DNA of 32,874 nt from a virus, in the IMG/VR virus record IMGVR_UViG_3300036845_000279, positions 1 to 32,874 of that record; one strand, written 5' to 3'. The translations under genes were made by a program, and so were the position numbers. This document shows positions 1-5,811 of this stretch, in pieces (position 1 is the stretch's first letter; each line of letters opens with the position of its first letter). Under the pieces are notes generated by a model that did no database searches, had not been told where the DNA came from, and was given only the letters and a program-made list of their open reading frames with translations.

Positions 1-20
1 GCCCTACAGATTCTGTTTTG

Positions 21-35
21 CCCCCCCCCCCCCCC
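21..35. repeat. C15 homopolymer tract
   Basis: Fifteen consecutive C residues followed by GGG lie about 30 bp upstream of the first start codon in the window. A run this long is rare in phage DNA and prone to slippage in replication and sequencing. It may be a true length-variable tract near a promoter or a sequencing/assembly problem; the sequence alone cannot tell. Confidence 0.9.
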
Positions 36-67
36 GGGTACTGCTTCAGCACCGACAGGAGACACCG

Positions 68-397
68 ATGGGATACATAAGGCACCACGCAATCGTGGTC
101 ACGTCATGGAAGAAAGAACTGCTCGAAGAGGCGCACGCCAAAGCGGTCGAGTTGGGCATGTCGGTCAGCGACGTCACCGCTGAGGTCACCAACGGCTACC
201 GCTCGTTCTTCGTGGCCCCAGACGGCTCCAAGGAGGGCTGGGGCACCTCTGATCGCGGCGACGAGAACCGAACCGCGCTGATCGAATGGTTCAAAGACAA
301 AGCGGGATATCTCGACTGGGTGGAAGTGTCCTACGGCGGCGACGACTACGACCGCGTAACCGCCGAGCGCGGTCCCTTCTACCCAGACGAAGAATGA
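68..397 (+). CDS. Conserved actinophage hypothetical protein
   Basis: Encodes 109 residues. The ATG is preceded by AGGAGA about 6 nt upstream, which fixes the start. The protein is soluble, acidic toward the C-terminus and has no membrane segment. It has an N-terminal beta/helix stretch (IVVTSW, then a helix rich in Lys and Glu), a central NGYRSF motif, and DGSKEGW and WVEVSYG motifs. I recall this pattern from small conserved actinobacteriophage proteins of unknown function, usually in the non-structural arm. It is the first of eight co-directional small genes. Function unknown; the coding call is strong because of length, ribosome-binding site and family resemblance. Confidence 0.85.
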   Translation: MGYIRHHAIVVTSWKKELLEEAHAKAVELGMSVSDVTAEVTNGYRSFFVAPDGSKEGWGTSDRGDENRTALIEWFKDKAGYLDWVEVSYGGDDYDRVTAERGPFYPDEE

Positions 398-439
398 CGA
401 CGGGTTGAGGTTATCCCCGAGGTACGGAGAGTAGGAGAG

Positions 440-919
440 ATGAGCAGCGAGAGCAGCATGCGAGAGTTTTGCGTCACAGAGGACCAAGCAGCCGATCTAG
501 ATGCCCTGGCACCCGGATCGCTCATCCGCAACGGTGTCGAACCGCATTACGCGTACTTCGTGAAAACCGGGACGCTTTGGCATCCATGCGACCAGAGCGG
601 TGCCATGTTCAACTGGCGTCCCGAGTCGGAAAGGTTTGACCAACCACTCTGGTTGGGACCGTTCAAATCAACCCAGATACATCGATTCGGGTTGACCACG
701 GAGTTAACGGTATTGAAAACCGAACAAGTAAGCGGTATCGTTAACCGCATGACACCAGGAGGACGACCGCCCATCGGAGAACCCATCAACATCCGGCTGA
801 CCGACGACCTGCTCGAAGGCGTGGACAAGTTCGCGGCAGCCCGCAAGATCAGTCGCGCAGAAGCGATCCGGCGCTTACTCGACCGCGCCCTAGTGGAACT
901 CAACGGAGGAGCGATATGA
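440..919 (+). CDS. Ribbon-helix-helix (Arc/CopG-like) protein with unique N-terminal region
   Basis: Encodes 159 residues; the ATG follows a purine-rich TAGGAGAG. Residues ~115-155 look like a ribbon-helix-helix fold: a short strand (INIRLTDDL), a helix (LEGVDKFAAARK), a turn (ISR) and a second helix (AEAIRRLLDRAL). RHH proteins dimerise and bind DNA through the paired strands, so a regulatory role is likely. Residues 1-105, rich in aromatics (HYAYFV, LWHPCDQ, MFNWRPE, LWLGPF), match no family I recognise and may be a sensor or partner-binding domain. The stop overlaps the next start (ATGA), so the genes are translationally coupled. An antitoxin is an alternative, but no toxin-like neighbour is evident. 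Confidence 0.8.
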   Translation: MSSESSMREFCVTEDQAADLDALAPGSLIRNGVEPHYAYFVKTGTLWHPCDQSGAMFNWRPESERFDQPLWLGPFKSTQIHRFGLTTELTVLKTEQVSGIVNRMTPGGRPPIGEPINIRLTDDLLEGVDKFAAARKISRAEAIRRLLDRALVELNGGAI

Positions 920-1080
920 CGAGTAGTCCGTATGGGCCTGAGCGCCGCTGGGACGAGATGAGTCGCGCGGAGGCCGAAGGTGACGCCTTGCAGCCGACGA
1001 ATGATTTACCCACCGCAGAAGAATGGGCGCAGTACTGGGCGCGCGCTCGACCTGGTTTGAGGGGGGAAAGGATGACATGA
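916..1080 (+). CDS. Small hypothetical protein
   Basis: Encodes 54 residues, starting at an ATG overlapping the stop of the ribbon-helix-helix gene (ATGA) and preceded by GGAGGA within that gene's last codons. The product is hydrophilic, with two Trp-rich stretches (RRWDEM and EEWAQYWARARPG). The AEEWAQYWARA segment looks helical and amphipathic. The stop again overlaps the next ATG, so three genes form one coupled unit. Function unknown. Confidence 0.65.
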   Translation: MTSSPYGPERRWDEMSRAEAEGDALQPTNDLPTAEEWAQYWARARPGLRGERMT

Positions 1081-1256
1081 GCGGTGACGATGACTGGCAC
1101 GTCATACCGAACAACGATGGAGTTCAGCATGACTGCGCAGAGACGTGCGTGTGTGGCCCCACATGCGAGCCGGTGCCACGCGCGGACGACAGCATCGGAT
1201 GGCTCTATATCCATCACAGCCTTGATGGCCGTGAACTAAATGAGGCAGACCTCTAA
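1077..1256 (+). CDS. Cys-rich small actinophage protein with HHSLDGRE motif
   Basis: Encodes 59 residues from an ATG overlapping the previous stop, with GGGGAAAGG just upstream; an in-frame start 54 nt earlier is unlikely because it would bury this coupling. The middle carries a C-x3-C-x-C-x3-C cluster (DCAETCVCGPTCEP) that could bind a metal. The C-terminus has WLYIHHSLDGRE. Proteins with a WHVIP...CxCGP...HHSLDGRE architecture recur in mycobacteriophage non-structural arms; their role is unknown. Confidence 0.75.
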   Translation: MSGDDDWHVIPNNDGVQHDCAETCVCGPTCEPVPRADDSIGWLYIHHSLDGRELNEADL

Positions 1257-1272
1257 CCCCGTGATTACCGAC
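1254..1272 (+). repeat. Intergenic repeat copy 1 (TAACCCCGTGATTACCGAC)
   Basis: A 19-bp sequence beginning at the TAA stop of the preceding gene. Seventeen of 19 positions recur at 1650-1668, and shorter versions follow the stops at 1821 and 2239. It sits between stop and ribosome-binding site, so it could be a regulatory leader or RNA element. Confidence 0.6.
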
Positions 1273-1307
1273 CTAAAGAACATTACAAGTTGTCTGTAAG
1301 GAGTGAC

Positions 1308-1652
1308 ATGGATGACCGGGCGCACAGCATTGTTGCTGACAGCATCGGCACATCAGAAGTAGTTGACACGAACGACCTGACTAAACGCATCGTCGCCGCC
1401 CGCGTGCTAAGCGCGCTACGTGACTCCGGCTTCGCCATCGTGGAACTGCCGGAGCCAGACGACGATCACCACGACGGTATTGCGTTCTGGTGGCAAAGCG
1501 CCGAAGTCGGTGCCAACGGAGACATGGTTATCACGCAGCTCGACCCCGGCAGCGAGGCCATCTGGTTTAACCCAGACGTAGCCCGTGGTGTCGCTGCTGC
1601 GCTTCTGGCCGCAGCCAACGCAGCAGAACAACCAACCACCGCAGACCGTTAA
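1308..1652 (+). CDS. Hypothetical acidic protein
   Basis: Encodes 114 residues. The ATG at 1308 has a perfect AAGGAG four nt upstream, preferred over a TTG 18 nt earlier. The product is acidic and soluble: a helical N-terminus with LTKRIVAARVLSALRDSGF, a Pro/Asp/His-rich loop (LPEPDDDHHDG), then a two-strand region with FWWQSAEV and IWFNPD, and an Ala-rich C-terminal helix. I recognise no domain. It is preceded and followed by copies of the intergenic repeat. Confidence 0.75.
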   Translation: MDDRAHSIVADSIGTSEVVDTNDLTKRIVAARVLSALRDSGFAIVELPEPDDDHHDGIAFWWQSAEVGANGDMVITQLDPGSEAIWFNPDVARGVAAALLAAANAAEQPTTADR

Positions 1653-1668
1653 CCCACTGATTACCGAC
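1650..1668 (+). repeat. Intergenic repeat copy 2 (TAACCCACTGATTACCGAC)
   Basis: Second copy of the 19-bp stop-proximal repeat, differing from copy 1 at two adjacent positions. It is followed by GAGAAGGAAAAATC and the next ATG. Partial relatives are TAACCCACTGA at 1821-1831, CTAACCCCGATGG at 2056-2068 and TGACCCGATGGTTACCGG at 2239-2256. Confidence 0.6.
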
Positions 1669-1682
1669 GAGAAGGAAAAATC

Positions 1683-1823
1683 ATGGCGCGATGGATAGCA
1701 GCAATTCAGCCCTACGACTACGGCCAACCGTTTCAGCCTGAGACGCATGAGTTCATGGGCACGAGCGATAGTCAGCCGTGTGTGATCCGCATGGAACTTA
1801 CTGAGTGCGAACCCGACCACTAA
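1683..1823 (+). CDS. Small hypothetical protein
   Basis: Encodes 46 residues: an N-terminal ARWIAAIQPYDYG, then a Gln/Thr/Glu-rich stretch and a short C-terminal strand (CVIRMELTEC). The start is supported by AAGGAAAA seven nt upstream. It has no membrane segment and two cysteines. Its place in a regularly spaced run of small genes, each with its own ribosome-binding site, supports it as real. Function unknown. Confidence 0.6.
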   Translation: MARWIAAIQPYDYGQPFQPETHEFMGTSDSQPCVIRMELTECEPDH

Positions 1824-1852
1824 CCCACTGAACAGTCGAGAGGACGACGAGC

Positions 1853-2050
1853 ATGATTGAGCTACCGAACAGCGGCCTGACCCTCGATGACGCCGGGAAG
1901 TGGTTCGTGACAACAGCCCCGTTCAAGCGCGGCGGCCGGAAGATTGAGGGGCCGTTCCCGACCCGCGCTGCCGCTACCGACGCCCGCGGCGACGACATCA
2001 CCCACTACATCGACCAAGCCCCACACACCATGATTCGGTTCAACAAGTAG
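1853..2050 (+). CDS. Small basic hypothetical protein
   Basis: Encodes 65 residues, with GAGAGGACGACGAGC before the ATG. The sequence reads as a compact beta-hairpin protein: GKWFVTTAPFKRGG, then KIEGPFPTRAAATDA and a C-terminal ITHYIDQAPHTMIRF. The GPFPTRAAA-DA pattern resembles small phage and bacterial proteins in which a substrate-facing hairpin precedes a short helix. I assign no function. Confidence 0.65.
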   Translation: MIELPNSGLTLDDAGKWFVTTAPFKRGGRKIEGPFPTRAAATDARGDDITHYIDQAPHTMIRFNK

Positions 2051-2076
2051 ACCTGCTAACCCCGATGGAGAACAAC

Positions 2077-2241
2077 ATGAGCGCAGGAGAACACGATATC
2101 GGCAGCACTGAGTGGTATGCGGTGCAGTTTGGGCCGCAGAAGTCTTACCGCGAAATGCTGTTCGGGCAGCCCGAGTACGCCGAGTTCTATTACGACGGCA
2201 ACACGTACCCGCAAGACCTGCTAGACCCGCTAGACCGTTGA
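2077..2241 (+). CDS. Small acidic, Tyr-rich hypothetical protein
   Basis: Encodes 54 residues, rich in Tyr and Phe (WYAVQFGP, YREMLFGQPEYAEFYYDG). The ATG follows GATGGAGAACAAC, giving a GGAG ribosome-binding site. It is the last + strand gene of this block; its TGA is 8 bp from the stop of the convergent secreted-protein gene. No domain is recognised. The Tyr/Asp-rich acidic surface would suit a DNA-mimic or inhibitor, but that is speculation. Confidence 0.6.
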   Translation: MSAGEHDIGSTEWYAVQFGPQKSYREMLFGQPEYAEFYYDGNTYPQDLLDPLDR

Positions 2242-2249
2242 CCCGATGG

Positions 2250-2840
2250 TTACCGGCCCGGGGGTGCAGTCTCGTCTGGGTTCGGTAACACGGGGTTCAG
2301 GTTGTTCCCTGGCACCACATAGGGCGGTGTGCCGGGTATGGGTGGCGCTACAGGCGGTGTGGGACCGGGGTCAGGTGGCGCGGGAGCCGCTGCAGGACCG
2401 GGTGCGCCCGGCGGTGGGGGCGGTTGGCCGTCAGGTAATAGTTCGGGTTTCGGTGCGACGGTTTTGCATTTCGCCGGCTGAATGTAGGACTTCCACGCCC
2501 CCGGCGGGTTCGGCGGGTCAGACATCGACAGGTCGGGGCACGCCCAGTAGGTGATTCCCCGCAGTAGTCCGACTGGGGAGGTGACGGAGGCATTAATGAA
2601 CATGATTGAGATGCCGACGTTCGCTGTCCACATCCCCCCGCCGTACAGGGACAACCAATGTGATCCGTTGATCTCCGTCGGGCCTGCGCAGGCGTAGTCG
2701 TATTCGCCGAACGCAGCACCGGAGGCGCCGATCATCGGATAGTCACACCCACCCGGACCCGGCACCGACCCACCGATATCCGCGCGGACAGGAGCAGCCA
2801 ACAACAGTGCTGCTGCGGGCAGCAGCAGAAGCCGTTTCAT
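2250..2840 (-). CDS. Secreted proline-rich protein (CDGP-like)
   Basis: Encodes 196 residues from an ATG overlapping the preceding gene's stop (ATGA). Residues 1-20 are a signal peptide: MKRLLLLPAAALLLAAPVRA with a likely cleavage after VRA. The mature domain (~21-135) has five cysteines and a GCDYP...DYACAGP...INGSHW pattern resembling small exported mycobacterial CDGP-type proteins. The C-terminal third is a low-complexity Pro/Ala/Gly tail rich in PPPP, PAAAPAPP and PPVAPP, as in cell-wall-spanning proteins. It is the last gene of the lysis operon. It could act at the envelope during lysis, exclude other phages, or be a host-derived gene carried by the phage; these are not distinguishable here. 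Confidence 0.75.
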   Translation of the reverse strand: MKRLLLLPAAALLLAAPVRADIGGSVPGPGGCDYPMIGASGAAFGEYDYACAGPTEINGSHWLSLYGGGMWTANVGISIMFINASVTSPVGLLRGITYWACPDLSMSDPPNPPGAWKSYIQPAKCKTVAPKPELLPDGQPPPPPGAPGPAAAPAPPDPGPTPPVAPPIPGTPPYVVPGNNLNPVLPNPDETAPPGR

Positions 2841-3070
2841 CTTTTCAGCCGCCGCACCCCGACACCGATACCGTGGATAGGATCCACCCACTTAGGTAGA
2901 GCCGACGTGAGGTGAGCTGCGACCGAGCCGATCACCGCGTACGCCAGAATTGGATGGCTATTCGCATACCGGGCGCTGGCCTGCGACAGCATCTCGTCGT
3001 CCGCGCACAGCAGATCCCACGCCACCACCCCAACCCCAAGCGCAATCCAGGCGCGGTCAGACGACCTCAC
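2837..3070 (-). CDS. DUF7427-like small membrane protein
   Basis: Encodes 77 residues with a GTG start overlapping the upstream stop (GTGA). An N-terminal hydrophobic segment (WIALGVGVVAWDLLC, residues ~8-22) is followed by a loop with SQASARYANSHPILAYAVIG and a second weakly hydrophobic stretch (AVIGSVAAHLTSALP). The DEMLSQ...RYxxSHP pattern is what I recall of the DUF7427 family, common beside lysis genes in actinobacteriophages. Role unknown; a lysis accessory is plausible from position. Confidence 0.75.
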   Translation of the reverse strand: MRSSDRAWIALGVGVVAWDLLCADDEMLSQASARYANSHPILAYAVIGSVAAHLTSALPKWVDPIHGIGVGVRRLKR

Positions 3071-3462
3071 AGCGCGTCCCTAGCTTTATGGACGGCCACC
3101 CGGATGGCTTTGTGTACCTCTGTGAGGTCGGCGTCGGGGGCCATCAACATTCTGAGGATCTGATCCTCCAACTCTTCGAGGAGGAGGTAGATGACGTTGC
3201 GGGTGACCCGCAGTTCTTCTTTGCAGGTGGAGCATTCCCGGCGCGCTTCCTCGGCTTGCTCTTTCGCCGTCTTATAGTGTTCGCGGGATTCCTGATACCA
3301 GTTCCTAGAGTCTTCGGCCTGCTTGTCGCGTTTGAGGTTTTCCTTGTCGGCAGCTTCCTGCTTCACCTTGTCCCGGCGACTCAGCACCAACCCGAGCAGC
3401 GTGACCGCCCCGCCGCTGGAAAGTAGGGCGGTGAGGATGGCGGCGACCAGTTCGTGATTCAT
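3067..3462 (-). CDS. Single-pass membrane protein with coiled coil
   Basis: Encodes 131 residues. The ATG at 3462 overlaps the preceding stop (ATGA), preferred over an upstream in-frame start. Residues ~5-27 form a transmembrane helix (AAILTALLSSGGAVTLLGLVL). Residues ~30-100 are highly charged and predicted helical (DKVKQEAADKENLKRDKQAEDS, EHYKTAKEQAEEARRE), typical of a coiled coil, with a Cys pair (ECSTCKEEL). The remainder is LLLEELEDQIL...ADLTEVHKAIRVAVHKARDAL. Proteins of this shape are frequent near actinophage holins. It might link membrane and wall or tune holin triggering, but the sequence proves only membrane anchoring and oligomerisation potential. Confidence 0.75.
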   Translation of the reverse strand: MNHELVAAILTALLSSGGAVTLLGLVLSRRDKVKQEAADKENLKRDKQAEDSRNWYQESREHYKTAKEQAEEARRECSTCKEELRVTRNVIYLLLEELEDQILRMLMAPDADLTEVHKAIRVAVHKARDAL

Positions 3463-3944
3463 CGCCGATACACCATGAGGATGGCGGAGATGGTGAATGC
3501 GATAGCGCCCCACGGCATCATGAACAGGGCCTCCATCAGACCTTGATGCCCGAGCAAGCCTTCAGCACCGAGGATGATGCCGGCGGTCCAGTAGACCAAT
3601 CCGATCAGGAAGAACAAGACAGACAGGATGCGGGCGTGCGCGTTCAACCGGAGCGCGATCATCAACAGGGCGGCGAGAATGCTGCAGCACATGCCCATCC
3701 CGAACCCGTTATGCGGCAACTGCGGAAAATACGACCACGACGGGCCATACCAATACGCTGGAGACAGCATCAGCACCACGCCGAGGAGGAACGTCCACAG
3801 GGCGTAGCTCCAATAGACCGGCCCCGCGGCCATCACCATCGGATAGCGTTTCTCCTCGAACACCGCCGCGAGCCATGCCATCACAATCCCGATCAGGATC
3901 GACACGATCCCACCGGCGAGGATCAGAGGAACGACGGTGTTCAC
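3459..3944 (-). CDS. Four-helix membrane protein, lysis cassette
   Basis: Encodes 161 residues with a GTG start (GTGA overlap). Four hydrophobic segments are visible: ~4-28 (VVPLILAGGIVSILIGIVMAW), ~45-62 (YALWTFLLGVVLMLSP), ~85-100 (MCCSILAALLMIALRL) and ~105-125 (ILSVLFFLIGLVYWTAGIIL), with a further C-terminal stretch (AIAFTISAILMVY). An aromatic extracellular loop (YWYGPSWSYFPQ) lies between helices 2 and 3. No catalytic motif is seen. Position after the holin suggests a second holin, an antiholin or a superinfection-exclusion protein. Confidence 0.7.
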   Translation of the reverse strand: MNTVVPLILAGGIVSILIGIVMAWLAAVFEEKRYPMVMAAGPVYWSYALWTFLLGVVLMLSPAYWYGPSWSYFPQLPHNGFGMGMCCSILAALLMIALRLNAHARILSVLFFLIGLVYWTAGIILGAEGLLGHQGLMEALFMMPWGAIAFTISAILMVYRR

Positions 3945-4420
3945 TTCTCGTCCCGGGTGACAACAATTTTCGCGATCCCCTGCACCGTCAGCAATAAACA
4001 GCCGATCACATAGGGGGAGATCACGAAAATGCTGTATGTGCCCTCACCGAAACTGACGGCAGAGATAGCGGACACTTCGTAGGCCAGCAGGACGAAGAAC
4101 ATGCACGCATGGCCGCCGGTCTGTAGGCGGATGCTGGTGTTCCACAACGCGTCCTGGTTTTCGGTGCGGGACTCCATGGACAGTCCGCACATGACGATCG
4201 TGGTCGCGACGATGTGCAGCCACACCCACACGTCGTAAACAAGGCTCCCCATCACCGGCTCGACGTAGGTTGCGGGGGCGGCGAAGAACGTGCCGTACAT
4301 CCCCCACACCCACAACGCCAGGTAATAGACCCACACGAACGGGCGGACTTGCTCGGTGGTGATCGCCTTCCACAAGGCGGCTTTCACGCGGGCCAGCAGC
4401 ATCCGCAGGCGGTTAGTCAT
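3941..4420 (-). CDS. Polytopic membrane protein, lysis cassette
   Basis: Encodes 159 residues from an ATG overlapping the last codons of the holin gene by 8 bp. After a basic amphipathic N-terminus (MTNRLRMLLARVKAALWKA) come hydrophobic segments at ~30-50 (VYYLALWVWGMYGTFFA), ~62-82 (VYDVWVWLHIVATTIVMCG), ~104-120 (ACMFFVLLAYEVSAI) and ~132-152 (IFVISPYVIGCLLLTVQGIA). The family is not one I can name with confidence. Immediate coupling to the r1t holin makes it a good candidate for a holin partner. Confidence 0.7.
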   Translation of the reverse strand: MTNRLRMLLARVKAALWKAITTEQVRPFVWVYYLALWVWGMYGTFFAAPATYVEPVMGSLVYDVWVWLHIVATTIVMCGLSMESRTENQDALWNTSIRLQTGGHACMFFVLLAYEVSAISAVSFGEGTYSIFVISPYVIGCLLLTVQGIAKIVVTRDEK

Positions 4421-4673
4421 CTCCGAGGGGATCTACCGGATTCCACCCATGCGTCACTAACGGCGACCCTTTATCCCCCAGCTTCGCACTGGACAGGGAA
4501 GTCACCAACGACAGGAACCCACCCGACATGGCCATCCCGCCAATGGTTTTCCAATCCAAATGCCACGCATCCAACGCCGACCCGCCCATCCCGGTCACAG
4601 CACCGATAGCAGCGCCTCGCAGCACAAGCTCGGCAACGCTTTTCCAGTACTGCAGGGTCCAGATGCTGTTCAC
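4413..4673 (-). CDS. Holin, phage r1t type
   Basis: Encodes 86 residues from a GTG at 4673 with AAGGAG six nt upstream, so longer in-frame readings are rejected. The IWTLQYWKSVAEL N-terminus, followed by a Gly/Ala-rich hydrophobic helix (LRGAAIGAVTGMGG), a DAWHLDWKT loop and a second helix (GGMAMSGGFLSLVTSLSS), is characteristic of the Lactococcus phage r1t holin family found in many mycobacteriophages. It would form membrane lesions that release lysin A to the peptidoglycan at a set time. It lies 31 bp downstream of lysin B, the usual order. Confidence 0.85.
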   Translation of the reverse strand: MNSIWTLQYWKSVAELVLRGAAIGAVTGMGGSALDAWHLDWKTIGGMAMSGGFLSLVTSLSSAKLGDKGSPLVTHGWNPVDPLGDD

Positions 4674-4704
4674 CGGTGTCTCCTTGGTGATGATTCTTGC
4701 GGTT

Positions 4705-5811
4705 TCACGGCAGCAGCCCGCGTACCCAGTTGATGCCGCCATCCAAATTGAAGGGGCTGTAGTGGGGGTTGGTTCCGGTCTGGGCGATGAAGCCGATCCC
4801 GCTGACGATGGCCTGGAAGATGCCCCACACCTCATCAAACGGGGCCGTGAACAGGTTGGCGATGTCCGCCAGAATTGAGAACTGGTTGGAGAAGAAGTCC
4901 GAACGCGCAACCGCCTGGTAGATCGAGGCTTTAATGTCACCTTCGCGGGACGGGTTGGTGACTGCCCCCAGCACGCCGAGCAGCGGATTGGCCGCGGTCC
5001 CTCCGAGGAGACCGGTCAGGCTGCCGAGCAGTCCACTGTTTTGACTGAGGACCGTGCGTAAAGCAGCGCTCGTCGGCTCGTTGTCAGCGAAAATGTCGCC
5101 CTTCCGGTAAACATCCATGATCGGGAACTTTGGATTCAGTCCTAGGAGGTCGATACGCTTCAGCGGGTCGAGGCCGGAGTTCTGCGGCGGCCCGCCCTGT
5201 GCGCGCGACCAAGGCGCCACCGAACCCTTCTGGCGGCACGGATTTCCGTAGGCCAGCACACCGAGGATGTCGTTTTCTCGGGGGCTGCCGATCACGCGGT
5301 CGATCAGCCAGTCAGAGACGACGATCATCCCCTGGGAGAATCCGGCAACTACGATCTTGGTTCCGGGAGGGGCGAACTGGTTGACCCGGTTGTCCAGCTC
5401 GTTCACGCCGGAAGCGTTGTCGAACGGCAACGCACCATTGTTGTAGCCGGTCGGCAGGTGGGTGACCAGGCTCTCCTGCTCGAGGGCCTCAGCGGTACCC
5501 GCCGCGGGACCTACCCACATGTCACTCATGTGGCCTTCGACCGTGAAGAACGGGACACGTGGTTTTGGGATTGGTTTGATGAAGTGCGACTTGAGTTGCG
5601 AAGCGTAGTCGAAGATCCCGGTGACGGGCAGGCCGTAGCGGCGTTGCATCTCCGACACCACCGCCGCGGTGGCAGCGTCGTAAGTCCCGGTGGCGACAAG
5701 ATTTCCCGCGTAGGCTTTGAAGTGGGTGGCGAGGAATGTCTGTATCTGCGCGACTTTGGGATCTACATCGCCCAAGCCCCAGCCCACCCATTTACCGTTT
5801 GCGTCTTTCAT
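4705..5811 (-). CDS. lysB: Lysin B (mycolylarabinogalactan esterase)
   Basis: Encodes 368 residues; the ATG at 5811 overlaps the lysin A stop (ATGA). Residues ~1-75 form a peptidoglycan-binding-like domain (VAQIQTFLATHF, TGTYDAATAAVVSEMQRRYGL). The rest is an alpha/beta hydrolase of the cutinase-like lysin B family: the nucleophile elbow GFSQG puts Ser at ~159, KGDIFAD supplies the likely catalytic Asp, and NPHYSPF near residue 350 supplies the His. The enzyme cleaves the ester joining mycolic acids to arabinogalactan, freeing the outer membrane in the last step of lysis. Length fits the family, and all triad candidates are intact. Confidence 0.95.
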   Translation of the reverse strand: MKDANGKWVGWGLGDVDPKVAQIQTFLATHFKAYAGNLVATGTYDAATAAVVSEMQRRYGLPVTGIFDYASQLKSHFIKPIPKPRVPFFTVEGHMSDMWVGPAAGTAEALEQESLVTHLPTGYNNGALPFDNASGVNELDNRVNQFAPPGTKIVVAGFSQGMIVVSDWLIDRVIGSPRENDILGVLAYGNPCRQKGSVAPWSRAQGGPPQNSGLDPLKRIDLLGLNPKFPIMDVYRKGDIFADNEPTSAALRTVLSQNSGLLGSLTGLLGGTAANPLLGVLGAVTNPSREGDIKASIYQAVARSDFFSNQFSILADIANLFTAPFDEVWGIFQAIVSGIGFIAQTGTNPHYSPFNLDGGINWVRGLLP

